In this document: positions 1 through 8,121 of the stretch, piece after piece
Layout: every line of letters begins with the position of its first letter
Numbering within the stretch: position 1 is the stretch's first letter
Origin: Bacillota bacterium
GTDB taxonomy: Bacteria > Bacillota > Clostridia > Christensenellales > SZUA-584
DNA length: 64,000 nt
Assembly: GCA_023428025.1 (NCBI GenBank)
Contig: JAEYZN010000034.1
Span: 1 to 64,000 of the forward strand
Direction: 5' to 3'
Notes under the pieces: generated by a model
The model's database searches: none
Seen by the model: only the letters and a program-made list of their open reading frames with translations
Told to the model about the DNA's origin: nothing
Translations under genes and position numbers: made by a program

Positions 1-1
1 C

Positions 2-106
2 CAGGGGGTGGGCCGGTCCGATCCGGCGTACGGGGGTAGGGCCCGCGAACGCTTCACGCTTGAGTTTTCGGACGGCTATTTGGACGTGTACCGGCTGGCG
101 GAGTGA
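2..106 (+). CDS. C-terminal end of an unidentified protein (partial)
   Basis: An open frame enters from the left edge and ends at the TGA at 104-106, giving about 34 residues ending in YLDVYRLAE. The next gene, a GNAT acetyltransferase, also ends with a VYRL...LAE stretch, so this may be the tail of a related acetyltransferase, but too little is visible to name it. The frame is GC-rich like its neighbours. It is followed by about 190 bases before the next gene on the same strand. Confidence 0.4.
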   Translation, partial: QGVGRSDPAYGGRARERFTLEFSDGYLDVYRLAE

Positions 107-298
107 GCAGGCTGCCGGTGCCTATGCTGCGCTTTGAGTGCGTATCAAACATGAGCATCATGAAAATGGCGAAGCCGGGAGCTGACATTCTTAGGAGCAT
201 GGCGCCTCGTTTTTCCTCTGTTTCCTGCCGATCCACGCTTGCCTTGTCCATACCATATGCGATAAAATATCGAAAAGCAAAACAACAGAGGTGACAAC

Positions 299-775
299 AT
301 GAGCACGCTGACCTTCCGCGACGCGGCACCGGCCGACACCGGCCTCATTCTCTCTTTCATAACCAAACTAGCTGAATACGAGCACATGCTCGATCTGGTG
401 GTGGCGGACGAAGCGCTGCTGCGCGAATGGATATTCGAAAAGAAAAAGGCGGAGGTGTTCTTCGCCATGGCGGACGGGCGCGAGGTGGGTTTCGCGCTGT
501 ATTTTCACAACTTCTCCACGTTTCTGGGGCGGGCGGGCATCTACCTGGAGGACCTGTTCGTGCTGCCCGAATACCGGGGCCGGGGCTACGGCAAGGCGAT
601 ACTCAAGCGGCTGGCGGCCATCGCCATCGAGCGCGGCTGCGGGCGTCTGGAATGGGCGTGCCTCAACTGGAACCAGCCCAGCATCAGCTTCTACCTCTCC
701 CTCGGGGCCGAACCGATGAGCGAATGGACGGTTTACCGGCTGTCCGGCGACGCCATGCACAAGCTGGCGGAGTAA
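299..775 (+). CDS. GNAT family N-acetyltransferase (SSAT-like)
   Basis: A 158-residue single-domain acetyltransferase, probably cytoplasmic, transferring acetyl from acetyl-CoA to an amine. The acetyl-CoA binding motif is clear: LEDLFVLPEYRGRGYGKA at residues 83-100 contains the R-G-x-G-x-G/A loop, and the block NWNQPSISFYLSLGA at 123-137 is the usual motif B with the conserved Asn and Tyr. The order 'YLEDLFV..EYRG.G' is the form seen in spermidine/spermine or diamine N-acetyltransferases, so a polyamine-type substrate is possible but inferred. The ATG is preceded by GAGGTGAC at a suitable distance. Length is normal for the family. Confidence 0.85.
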   Translation: MSTLTFRDAAPADTGLILSFITKLAEYEHMLDLVVADEALLREWIFEKKKAEVFFAMADGREVGFALYFHNFSTFLGRAGIYLEDLFVLPEYRGRGYGKAILKRLAAIAIERGCGRLEWACLNWNQPSISFYLSLGAEPMSEWTVYRLSGDAMHKLAE

Positions 776-810
776 AAGGTATAACCTCAAATCGACGTCA
801 AGGTGTGCAG

Positions 811-1003
811 ATTACAGCCGTGGAAGTTGGCTCCACCTCATCCGGCCTTCGGTCACCTTCTCCTCGAGGAGAAGGCTTTACGGATACTTAGCGAACGAAT
901 AACACCCCATCTCTGCCGCCGCTGACTGATCCAAGGCTTCTCCTTGGAACAAGCTGTCACCGCGAATGACTGATGAGGCGTTCATGAAATTTAATCTGTA
1001 ATG
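811..1003. repeat. Intergenic inverted-repeat element (REP/BIME or MITE-like)
   Basis: About 190 bases fill the gap between convergent genes. The outer ends read ATTACAG (near 813) and CTGTAAT (near 994), inverted to each other. Inside are two related but inverted modules: CACCTCATCCGG..GGTCACC followed by the perfect 20-base palindrome CCTTCTCCTCGAGGAGAAGG at 856-875, and an inverse copy around 933-980 (CTTCTCCTTGG...GTCACC...TGATGAGG). Such paired hairpin repeats are common between genes of Clostridia and could act as a bidirectional transcription barrier. No coding frame is credible here. Confidence 0.6.
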
Positions 1004-1038
1004 CCGGAACGGATAATGTGTACAGTCCGTTCCATCCG

Positions 1039-1977
1039 CTACACCACCGGCATATATATCTCCAGCTCATCCCACGCGGGCGTTTCGATGCCCGCTTTTT
1101 GCTTGAACACGAGAAAATCCTCATACAGGCGGCGCATCTCGTCCTTGGCGTTCATCGCGTGGTCGCTGGCTGCCAGGCGTCCGATGGGCGTGGCCGCCAT
1201 AAGCTTCAGGAACAGATAGCATTTGCGGCGCTGACGGCACACGAAATCCACGTCTTCCGGCGGCACCGGTACGCCGCAGGCCTCCAGCATGGCGTAGGCT
1301 TCGTCCATCGCATCGATGGAACGGTTCAGCAGCGCCTTGTTTCGCGCCGCCCGTCTCAGCTTTCCGTCTACAGCGTAGCACACCATGGCGATGGGCAGCA
1401 CGAAAGCGGCGTGACTCTTCAGCCATGCGTCCATGTCGCCCCGCAAGACGACGTTGAACCTCGTACCGGCGAACGCCTGACGCAGCAGCTCCCACTCGGA
1501 TTTGTCGCCGCCTATGCTCCCCGCCGTCAGCTTGCCTTCGCCCATGTGGATGCTGACCACACGCCCGTCCTCACGGCGTCCACCCGTGGTCTGGAACGCG
1601 AACACCACGCGCTTGCGGCTTTTGCTGTGTTCCTGTATATATCGCTCCGTACCGGCGGCGTCCGGATTGTTGCCCACCAGCACGATCAGCGGGTCTCCCT
1701 CGTTCGCGGCCAGCGCGGGCAGCACCTCGTCCAGCTGGTTGCGCCGCAGCACCACGAACACGATGTCGTACGCGTCGTCCTTCAGGTACGCGTCGGTCAG
1801 GCGGACGATGTCGCTTGTGGTCTTGCGCTGCAGCCAGTGGCGGATGACCAGTCCTTTTTCACGCAGTTCCATAAGCCGCCGTCCGCGCGCCAGCAGCGTC
1901 ACCGCGTGACCGTTTTGGTACAGCACATGCGCCAGATGGCTGCCCAGCACCCCCGCGCCATAGACCAGTATATTCAT
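1039..1977 (-). CDS. Ketopantoate reductase (ApbA/PanE) family oxidoreductase
   Basis: A 312-residue protein starting with a textbook Rossmann fold: MNILVYGAGVLGSHLA carries the GxGxxG dinucleotide site at residues 7-12, followed by the family pattern 'GHAVTLLARGRR'. The C-terminal half contains the helical domain of the family with DMDAWLKSHAAF, where the lysine would correspond to the catalytic Lys of PanE. True PanE reduces 2-dehydropantoate with NADPH for pantothenate synthesis, but many paralogues act on other 2-keto acids, and no other pantothenate gene is nearby. The start follows GGAGGGAGAATGC. It stands alone, 95 bases downstream of the ABC transporter gene on the same strand. Confidence 0.8.
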   Translation of the reverse strand: MNILVYGAGVLGSHLAHVLYQNGHAVTLLARGRRLMELREKGLVIRHWLQRKTTSDIVRLTDAYLKDDAYDIVFVVLRRNQLDEVLPALAANEGDPLIVLVGNNPDAAGTERYIQEHSKSRKRVVFAFQTTGGRREDGRVVSIHMGEGKLTAGSIGGDKSEWELLRQAFAGTRFNVVLRGDMDAWLKSHAAFVLPIAMVCYAVDGKLRRAARNKALLNRSIDAMDEAYAMLEACGVPVPPEDVDFVCRQRRKCYLFLKLMAATPIGRLAASDHAMNAKDEMRRLYEDFLVFKQKAGIETPAWDELEIYMPVV

Positions 1978-2072
1978 GCATTCTCCCTCCTCACACGGCT
2001 ACAAGTTAGCTTTGCCTAACTCATGATACGCCTGCCTCTGCCTTGTGTCAACCACATATATCCATTATATGA

Positions 2073-3776
2073 TCATGCCGATGTTTTCTCTTCCTGCGGC
2101 AGGTGATAAAAGCTGTGGAAAGCGCCCTGCCGCCGGAGCAGCTCCTCCAGGCTGCCCGTCTCGCACACCGCGCCGTCCCGCATGAATATGATCTCGTCGT
2201 AACGGCCCAGCAGCTCGGGGCTCATGTTGTGCGTGATGGTGATGAGCGTGAGGTCGCCCAGCGCGAGCAGGCTGCTCTCGATGGAATAGGCCGTCTGCAT
2301 GTCGATGGCGGCGGTGCCCTCGTCCAGTATCAGTATCGGCTTGTTCTGTATCAGCGCGCGGGCCACGGCGATGCGCTGGCGCTGCCCGCCCGAGAGGCTG
2401 CTCCCGTTTTCGCCCACAAAAGTCTCCAGCCCGTCCGGCATGCCGCCGAGGAACAGGTCCACGCCGCTCACCGACAGCGCGTGCATGAGTTCCGCCTCCG
2501 AGAACGGCCGGTGCAGGCAGATGTTGTCCCGGATGCTGCCGCTGAACATGTACACGTTCTGGTGGATCACGGAGATCATGCCCCGCAGTTTGCCGATATC
2601 CAGCGCCCTTAAGTCCTGCCCGTCGTAGCGGACCTCGCCGGTGAAGCCCGCGTAGCTGCCGCACAGCAGCCGGATGAGCGTGGACTTGCCGGAGCCGCTG
2701 TGCCCCACCACGGCGTACTTTTTGTTCTTTTGCAGCGCCAGCGTCACGCCCTTCAGCACCGGCTGGCCGTCGTTGTACGAAAATCCGAGGTTCTCCACGC
2801 GGATGCCCGCGTCGAACGAGGGCGCCAGCGTGCCGGTGAATCCGGCGTCCTCATAGTCCATCAGCGTCTCAAGGCGGCTGAGCACCGGCCTGATGCCCTG
2901 CACCTTGGGCATGCCGTCCATCACCATCATGAGCGGGTTGACGAACGAGCTGCTGAGCTGGATGAGCGCGAGCAGGACGCCTGCGGATATGCTGCCCTGC
3001 AATATGAGATACGCGCCGATGAAAAAGCCGGAGAATATGGTGAGATACGCCAGTATTTCGGAGACGCTTTCGTTGGCGGCGGTGAGCCGGTCGGCGCGGA
3101 ACCGGGCGGCAGCGGTCTCGCCGTTGTGCGTTTCGTAGTCCGCGCGGATGGGATCGTCCATGCCGTACGCCTTGATCACCTCGTAGCCCGCGAGGATGTC
3201 CTTCACCTTGGCCGTGAACGCGGACAGCTTTTTGGAGACCGCGTCCTGCCGTTTCTGCAGCGCCTTGCCGAACAGCGCCGGAACGGTGAACATGAGCGCG
3301 AGGCAGCCGATAAGCACGAGGCCGATGACGGCGTTGATGGTGAACAGCACCGTCACGGCGGCGATGAACATCACCGCGTTCTGCACGATGGTGAGCAGCG
3401 GGGTTATGCCGTTGTCCTCGATCAGCTTGATGTCGTTGGTCACGGCGGACAGGTAATCCGCGGTGTTGACGCTGGTGAAGTCCTGCGTGCCGCGGCGCAG
3501 TATGCCGTCAAATACATGCCGCCGCAGCTGCCGCACCACCCGGCAGACGAGCAGCTTGCCGAGCAGCGAGCCCGCAAAGCCCACGGCGCCCATGCCCAGC
3601 AGATAAGCCACCGCCATGATCACCACGCGGCGGAAGCCGTCCATGTCTCCGCTCACGGCGGTGTCCGTTACCTGCTGCAATATGAGGGCGATAAACACAT
3701 ACGCCACCGAAACGCCCGCGCTCAGCAGCACGGTCAGCGCGAACAGCAGCTTGTTTTCCTTCAACAATTTTCTCAT
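2073..3776 (-). CDS. ABC transporter, fused permease and ATPase (exporter half-transporter)
   Basis: A 567-residue half-transporter. The N-terminal 300 or so residues form the six-helix membrane domain (hydrophobic stretches begin at residue 10). The C-terminal ATPase has Walker A GHSGSGKST near residue 357, signature SLSGGQRQR near 460, and Walker B LILDEGTA near 480 with the catalytic Glu. With no partner gene beside it, it probably works as a homodimer exporting a drug, lipid or peptide. It lies directly downstream of the ArsR gene on the same strand, and an 18-base palindrome covers the region just upstream of its start, so ArsR control is likely. The ORF starts at an ATG near TATATAAGGAGCA. 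Confidence 0.92.
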   Translation of the reverse strand: MRKLLKENKLLFALTVLLSAGVSVAYVFIALILQQVTDTAVSGDMDGFRRVVIMAVAYLLGMGAVGFAGSLLGKLLVCRVVRQLRRHVFDGILRRGTQDFTSVNTADYLSAVTNDIKLIEDNGITPLLTIVQNAVMFIAAVTVLFTINAVIGLVLIGCLALMFTVPALFGKALQKRQDAVSKKLSAFTAKVKDILAGYEVIKAYGMDDPIRADYETHNGETAAARFRADRLTAANESVSEILAYLTIFSGFFIGAYLILQGSISAGVLLALIQLSSSFVNPLMMVMDGMPKVQGIRPVLSRLETLMDYEDAGFTGTLAPSFDAGIRVENLGFSYNDGQPVLKGVTLALQKNKKYAVVGHSGSGKSTLIRLLCGSYAGFTGEVRYDGQDLRALDIGKLRGMISVIHQNVYMFSGSIRDNICLHRPFSEAELMHALSVSGVDLFLGGMPDGLETFVGENGSSLSGGQRQRIAVARALIQNKPILILDEGTAAIDMQTAYSIESSLLALGDLTLITITHNMSPELLGRYDEIIFMRDGAVCETGSLEELLRRQGAFHSFYHLPQEEKTSA

Positions 3777-3792
3777 GATATGCTCCTTATAT

Positions 3793-3810
3793 ATTAGACA
3801 ATTGTCTAAT
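3793..3810 (-). promoter_or_regulatory. Palindromic operator upstream of the ABC exporter gene
   Basis: ATTAGACAATTGTCTAAT is a perfect 18-base palindrome 17 bases before the ABC start codon. Half-sites of the same kind follow at about 3836 (ATTAGATG) and 3856 (ATTAGAC). The matching ATTAGA..TCTAAT box in front of the ArsR gene suggests one regulator binds both. The ATTAGA half-site resembles ArsR/SmtB-type boxes. Confidence 0.65.
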
Positions 3811-3906
3811 CATTTTGATGTGAGAATACCATGGTATTAGATGTTCGTCAATATAATTAGACAAAAATAGAAAACCTTCACAGAGAAGGGCGAATGAGTT
3901 CCAATA

Positions 3907-4923
3907 TCAGAGCAGCAGGCGTTCCAGCGAGGCGATGAACCGGCGCACCGCGTCCTCCTCCAGATGGTAGTACACGCGCGAATCCTGCTTGTTCACACCC
4001 ACGAAGCCGCAGGTGAGCAGCACGCCCATATGGTGGGACATGGTGGCGGCCGTCAGCCCTAGCTGCTCCGCGATCTCGAGGTTATACTTGGGCTTCTGGC
4101 GGATGGAGCGCAGTATCTCGAGGCGGCTGCCGTCGCTCAGCGCCTTCAGGCGGCGCAGCAGCAGCTCCTGATCCGCGCCCTCCTGGTTCAGCAGCAGCGC
4201 GCTCAGCAGGCCGTAATAGTAGCTGCCCGAGAACATGAGCTGCGATATGGGAAATGCCAGCGACGGGTAGACGTCCGCATCGCCCGACAGCGACTCTCTG
4301 AACTTTCCGAACTGGCCGCCGCCGCTGCCCAGCGCTTCGGCGTACTGCGCGATCAGCTTGTCCAGCGGGCCGCGCACCGCAGCTTGCGCCTTTTCGAACG
4401 CGGGGATGTTGGCGTCGATGACGGCGATCAGCTGCCGGATCGAAGTGCCGGGGCTTTTCATGACTTGCAGCAGCTTCCATTTCTCGCTCTCGGTCAGCGC
4501 GCAGGCGGCCACGAATGCCATGAGGCCGTCCAGCCCGTCCGCAGCTGGCAGCGGCTTCATGTCCCACAAAGCGACGCATATTTCCATGATCCCCTCGTTG
4601 ATCTCGGCGTCGCTCAGGCTGTCCGCGGACGCGATCCGTTCCCTGTTCTCCAGCAGCAGGCACAGGAGCAACAGCAGCAGGCCGGAGCCGTCGCCATCGA
4701 AAAACAGCGTATCCCCATCGCCCGGCTGGTAGTGCTTTTTAAACGCGCCCACGTAGTCGTCGAACACCGCCATGTGCGCGGTGTAGAATCTCTCGCCGTC
4801 AAAGCCCAGTTCGCTGAGCGCCTTCACCGTCTCGCGGCGGGTCTCGTCCGCGTTGCGGCTGGCGGATAGCAGGCCGACGGTTTCAAACAGCGGGTCCAGC
4901 GTGTTGTATATGGTATTGGGCAT
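3907..4923 (-). CDS. ArsR-type winged-helix regulator with long N-terminal domain
   Basis: A 338-residue protein. The last 85 residues are a winged-helix HTH of the ArsR type: LKALSDGSRLEILRSIR, then EIAEQLGLTAATMSHHMGVL as the recognition helix, then VYYHLEE as the wing. The first 250 residues are an uncharacterised helical domain, which makes it about three times the size of a simple ArsR protein and suggests a bound ligand other than a metal; no metal-binding Cys cluster is seen. I chose the ATG at 4923 because GGAGG lies five bases upstream; an in-frame GTG at 4935 has no such site. Gene order and shared palindromes suggest it represses itself and the downstream exporter. Confidence 0.88.
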   Translation of the reverse strand: MPNTIYNTLDPLFETVGLLSASRNADETRRETVKALSELGFDGERFYTAHMAVFDDYVGAFKKHYQPGDGDTLFFDGDGSGLLLLLLCLLLENRERIASADSLSDAEINEGIMEICVALWDMKPLPAADGLDGLMAFVAACALTESEKWKLLQVMKSPGTSIRQLIAVIDANIPAFEKAQAAVRGPLDKLIAQYAEALGSGGGQFGKFRESLSGDADVYPSLAFPISQLMFSGSYYYGLLSALLLNQEGADQELLLRRLKALSDGSRLEILRSIRQKPKYNLEIAEQLGLTAATMSHHMGVLLTCGFVGVNKQDSRVYYHLEEDAVRRFIASLERLLL

Positions 4924-4946
4924 GTATACCTCCACTCGTTAACTTA

Positions 4947-4964
4947 ATTAGATATTCATCTAAT
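4947..4964 (-). promoter_or_regulatory. Palindromic operator upstream of the ArsR gene
   Basis: ATTAGATATTCATCTAAT is an inverted repeat (ATTAGA...TCTAAT) placed about 24 bases before the chosen ArsR start. It matches the palindrome in front of the ABC gene in both arms, which supports autoregulation by the ArsR protein. Confidence 0.6.
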
Positions 4965-5264
4965 ATGGCGAGTATACTGCAAGCCGCTTTGCTTCGCAAG
5001 CGGTTTTTTGTCGGGCAAGCTGCTCATATCCGCGCCCGAATGCGCATAGAAATAACCATGAGCACCACATGCAGAAAGGTTTTGCCGTGAAGAGCGGCGT
5101 TTGACAATCCACCAAATCCCATTTATTGTCCACCGCCTTGTTTCCCTTAAAACCCGGGGAAATCCCATCAGGCGGTAATTTTTTATTGTTCGCAGGTAAA
5201 AAAGCATAAACGCCGGGCAAGGCCGACATACTCCCCATAATGATAAGAGGAAGCATAAGCTTTT
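4965..5264. other. Intergenic region with a hairpin-T-tract, no gene seen
   Basis: Three hundred bases without a convincing gene. At 4984-5009 there is CCGCTT-loop-AAGCGG followed by six T on the plus strand, a terminator-like structure with no obvious plus-strand gene before it. The open frames on the minus strand lack ribosome binding sites and resemblance to known proteins. Confidence 0.5.
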
Positions 5265-5456
5265 TCAGCGGATCTCCTTCACGCGGCCCACGATGCCGCT
5301 CTCCAGCATCACCTTGATGCCGTGCGGATGGGTGGGCGAGTTGGTGAGTATGCGCATCACGATGCCCTCCGTCAGCCGCCCGGTGCGCTGGTCCTGCTTC
5401 TGCACCACAAGCACCGTCTGCCCCGGCCGGATGTCGCTTCGTCTCGTTCCGTCCAT
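5265..5456 (-). CDS. ywbE: YwbE family protein
   Basis: A 63-residue protein matching the short YwbE family (DUF2196) along its whole length. Typical segments are 'RRSDIRPGQTVLVVQKQDQR', 'GIVMRILTNSPTHPHGIKV' and 'GIVGRVKEI'. The fold is expected to be a small beta barrel; the function is unknown, though it is widespread in Firmicutes. GGAAAGG precedes the ATG. It stands alone between two intergenic stretches. Confidence 0.88.
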   Translation of the reverse strand: MDGTRRSDIRPGQTVLVVQKQDQRTGRLTEGIVMRILTNSPTHPHGIKVMLESGIVGRVKEIR

Positions 5457-5679
5457 TTCGTTTATCCTTTCCGTTTTTGTCTATTCTACTCCCCGGTACG
5501 CGCGGATTCAACGCCCGGCGCGCCGCTGCTTGCACAGGCGAAGATTGCCAAACGCCGCCGGGGATGCTAATATATATGCAAAATATTGGAGAGTTACCGG
5601 TTTTACACAAACGTGATGGAAACTGCGCCCCTGCGCATGATATCATATGTCCAAGAAGACCGGAAAAGGAGTGTTCCCG

Positions 5680-6303
5680 ATGAAAAAAGCCCTGATTGCC
5701 GTGCTGCTATTGACCGCCCTGCTGCTGTCCGCCTGCGGCCCCGCCGCGCCCGAGGCCGACCCGGCCAAGCCGCATGCGACCGTGTCGTTCAGCTATGAAG
5801 AGGGGCTGAAATACGCGCCGTCCTACGCCATCTGGGTGGTGGACGAGGCGGGCAACTCCGCCACGCTGTTTGCCACCGCCAAGGTCGCGACGGGGCTTAA
5901 GAACCGTCCCGCCACCCTGCCGGTGTGGAGCGGTGTGCGCGGCGGCGCAGACATCACCTCCGGCGCGACGCCCAGCGACAAGGCCGAGCTGACGCTGAAC
6001 ATACCCGACGACTTCGCGGGCAAAAAGCTGGCGTTGTTCATCGAGGCCAACGCCTCATACGACTACAACGATTATTACGCCGAGGGGCTTGACGAAGGCG
6101 CCGAAGGCTACAACGACGTGAACGGGCAGCCCTCCGCCGTTTGGACGGCTGTGCTGGACACCGCGCAGGCGTCCGGCAGCGCTTCCCCCGACCTGATCGG
6201 CGCGGGCGAGGTGACCGGTGCGGACCACGAGCTGCACGAAGCGGACCGCCTCACCGTCCCGGTGCTCAAGGGTATTGAGGTGACGTGGGACATGGGCGCG
6301 TGA
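5680..6303 (+). CDS. Lipoprotein, possible DUF2271 family
   Basis: A 207-residue exported lipoprotein. The signal peptide MKKALIAVLLLTALLLSAC ends with the lipobox LSAC, so Cys19 would be lipidated. The mature part has 'YAIWVVDEAGN', 'LPVWSG', 'DITSGATPSDKAELTLNIPDDF' spread over beta-rich sequence, which resembles the predicted periplasmic DUF2271 family (SGAT motif, paired Trp), seen next to FMN-binding redox proteins in some bacteria. Here there is no such partner, so this is tentative. The start at 5680 was chosen over an upstream ATG at 5647 because AAAGGAG precedes it and it opens the signal peptide. Confidence 0.7.
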   Translation: MKKALIAVLLLTALLLSACGPAAPEADPAKPHATVSFSYEEGLKYAPSYAIWVVDEAGNSATLFATAKVATGLKNRPATLPVWSGVRGGADITSGATPSDKAELTLNIPDDFAGKKLALFIEANASYDYNDYYAEGLDEGAEGYNDVNGQPSAVWTAVLDTAQASGSASPDLIGAGEVTGADHELHEADRLTVPVLKGIEVTWDMGA

Positions 6304-6352
6304 GGGGCAAGAAAGATTCGATTTTATGGATAATATATGTATAATGGTATAT

Positions 6353-7183
6353 TCATCCATCATTCGAAAGCATGTTTTTAACTTCGTTAATTAACCATTT
6401 TAGCTGTGTGCAGGCATTTGCATTATCTGCTCCTACGGCCATAAAAATTGAATTTATTTTATCTTTGTAGCCAAAAGGATGAATGTTAAAATTGTCTATC
6501 ATACCGACTGCCTTTTTTTCATTTAGGCAGTATTCTTCATTTACTGCAAACAACACCTGATTGAGCGCCGAAACCGCTCGTACTATATGAGCAGTAACAT
6601 AATAAACATCTCTTTTCTTGGCGTTACTCTCCGCAAACATTAATGAAAACTCTGCTTCAAACCCAAAGAAGCCAATGATCGCTTTTTTCAGCTTTGGTGG
6701 GTATTGTTCGGCAACACTCTTTAGTGCGGAAATATTACCCTCTTTATCCCATAACACCTTGCATACCGCCAATTCACCCAGGTACATTGCATTTATATAG
6801 GCATGGGGATGTCCGGTTTGGTAATGTGCGGAAATATTCCCTTCCTGACACTCCATAATCATGTTCTCTACCCGATGTGTATCGCGCAGAATAAAGTCAA
6901 CGTGATATCCATCAATGATAAGCCAACCGCCGCCGTTAACCCATCTTCCCCACTCACCAGGAGGGACGACCAGGTTCTCCCTGTGTTCATCATCCAAAAG
7001 TTGTGCTTCCTTGTTCAAAGAGGCAAGGCCCAGTGTGGTATTATAATAAATACCGATGTCAATATCAGATTCAGGAGAATGCGTGCCCCTTGCCCGCGAG
7101 CCGCCAAGTACAACAGCTTGGATGCCCGGAACGTCTACCAACGCTGTTGCAACTTTATCTACTACTGCTCTGATTTCATCCAT
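6353..7183 (-). CDS. Nucleotidyltransferase (kanamycin-nucleotidyltransferase-like fold)
   Basis: A 276-residue protein with the polymerase-beta type active site: GGSRARGTHSPESDIDIGIY at residues 27-46, giving the GS motif and the two metal-binding aspartates D40 and D42. The remaining part is helical, as in aminoglycoside nucleotidyltransferases and related proteins of unknown substrate. Drug modification is possible but not shown. The start at 7183 is preferred to upstream ATGs because AAGGTGGG lies six bases before it. Base composition is visibly AT-richer than the surroundings, and a hairpin repeat lies just upstream, which points to acquisition by transfer. Confidence 0.78.
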   Translation of the reverse strand: MDEIRAVVDKVATALVDVPGIQAVVLGGSRARGTHSPESDIDIGIYYNTTLGLASLNKEAQLLDDEHRENLVVPPGEWGRWVNGGGWLIIDGYHVDFILRDTHRVENMIMECQEGNISAHYQTGHPHAYINAMYLGELAVCKVLWDKEGNISALKSVAEQYPPKLKKAIIGFFGFEAEFSLMFAESNAKKRDVYYVTAHIVRAVSALNQVLFAVNEEYCLNEKKAVGMIDNFNIHPFGYKDKINSIFMAVGADNANACTQLKWLINEVKNMLSNDG

Positions 7184-7228
7184 GTACGCCCACCTTGTTA
7201 TCATCTTATTCATCGTTTATTTTGGGGA

Positions 7229-7303
7229 CTGGAGGCAGAGCCTTAAGCGGGAGTATCCAAGGTCCCCGAAAAAACGAAGACACGGGTTGAGGGCTACCCT
7301 CAC
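7229..7303 (+). repeat. Dispersed hairpin repeat, copy 1
   Basis: This stretch reads CTGGAGGC..GCC, then GCGGGAGT, then GGTCCCCGAAAA, then GGGTTGAGGGC..CCCTCAC. The same modules in the same order recur in inverse orientation at 40478-40571, and parts recur at 7965-8018, 24028-24085, 24326-24363 and 38930-38966. It lies between the nucleotidyltransferase and VOC genes. Each module is a small hairpin; no protein is encoded. Confidence 0.6.
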
Positions 7304-7374
7304 AACCTTAACATCGATCATGGACTTATGTCATATGTCCCCCGCCGCGCCAGCCCATTCTGGTACGTATGTTC

Positions 7375-7809
7375 TTAATGATCCCTTTTTTCCTCCCATA
7401 GTTGGGTACGCTTTTCAAAACTCACTTCTTTGTGTATTTGGTGCAGCATCCATTGGTAGCCAAAACCATCTGTAAATATGGCATTTGATATGCCGTAATC
7501 AGGCATTTCAGTCACCGGTTGCACCTCTGTACACCCTGCGCTGACCGCCTTTAAAAATGTTGTCTTGATGTCGGGCACCAGGATATTAAACCAAATCGCT
7601 TTGGGTTCATCCGGTTTTGGCGATCTCAGCTCGAATTCCGGGTTTTCATCCAGCATGTGAAAGCGTACCCCATATAACGTAAAAACAACTTCGTTTTCTC
7701 CTTTAGGAAAGTTGGTAACTTCAACACGCTCAATACCAAATATTTTTTCGTATAACTCCAATGCCTTCAAGCTGTCGGTAATAACCATATCAATTTCGAC
7801 TCCGACCAT
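7375..7809 (-). CDS. VOC (glyoxalase/bleomycin resistance) family protein
   Basis: A 144-residue protein with the two beta-alpha-beta-beta-beta modules of the vicinal-oxygen-chelate fold: 'MVITDSLKALELYEKIFGIE' at the start, and 'GCTEVQPVTEMPDYGISNAI' with 'FTDGFGYQWML' near the end, as in PhnB-like members. The family includes glyoxalases, fosfomycin or bleomycin resistance proteins and many of unknown role; the substrate cannot be read here. AGGAG precedes the ATG. The gene is AT-rich, like the nucleotidyltransferase upstream, and both sit among hairpin repeats, so the pair may have arrived together. Confidence 0.82.
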   Translation of the reverse strand: MVGVEIDMVITDSLKALELYEKIFGIERVEVTNFPKGENEVVFTLYGVRFHMLDENPEFELRSPKPDEPKAIWFNILVPDIKTTFLKAVSAGCTEVQPVTEMPDYGISNAIFTDGFGYQWMLHQIHKEVSFEKRTQLWEEKRDH

Positions 7810-7924
7810 TTGTATACACTCCTTCTATAAATGATTATCTCTTGTCGGCCTGCGCAATACAGACATAATGATCCTGATTTTTTTATATTTTATCATATCT
7901 ACTCTCCTTAATACATCATAGTAC

Positions 7925-7954
7925 AAAAAAACCATGCCGTTTCGACATGGTTTT
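7925..7954. terminator. Bidirectional intrinsic terminator
   Basis: ACCATG-loop-CATGGT flanked by an A run on the left and TTTT on the right. It can end transcription of the minus-strand gene at 8122-8442, or act as a barrier in either direction. Confidence 0.55.
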
Positions 7955-7964
7955 ACGAGGAGGT

Positions 7965-8018
7965 CTGGAGGCCGGGCCTCCAGCGGGAGTGAGAGGGCGG
8001 TGTCCTCTCGGTCTTATG
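7965..8018 (+). repeat. Dispersed hairpin repeat, copy 2
   Basis: Perfect hairpin CTGGAGGCC-G-GGCCTCCAG, then GCGGGAGT, then a GAGGGC..CCTC hairpin and CGGTCTTAT. The order and spacing match copies at 7229 and (inverted) 40478. The following 100 bases hold no gene; a stretch around 8076-8100 resembles sequence at 7325-7350 (TTATGTC..CCCCGCCG), so the similarity with copy 1 extends further. Confidence 0.6.
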
Positions 8019-8121
8019 TCTCGCCCTCTCGATCTTGTATGTCATACTATAGTTGCATTCCGTTATGTCTATCCCCCGCCGTGCCTGTTCCTCCTTATGT
8101 GTGCGTATGTAGGTTATGGGC

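Noticed and set aside
4956..5646. Long minus-strand frame across ywbE
   Set aside because: It overlaps ywbE in another frame and shows no homology or binding site.
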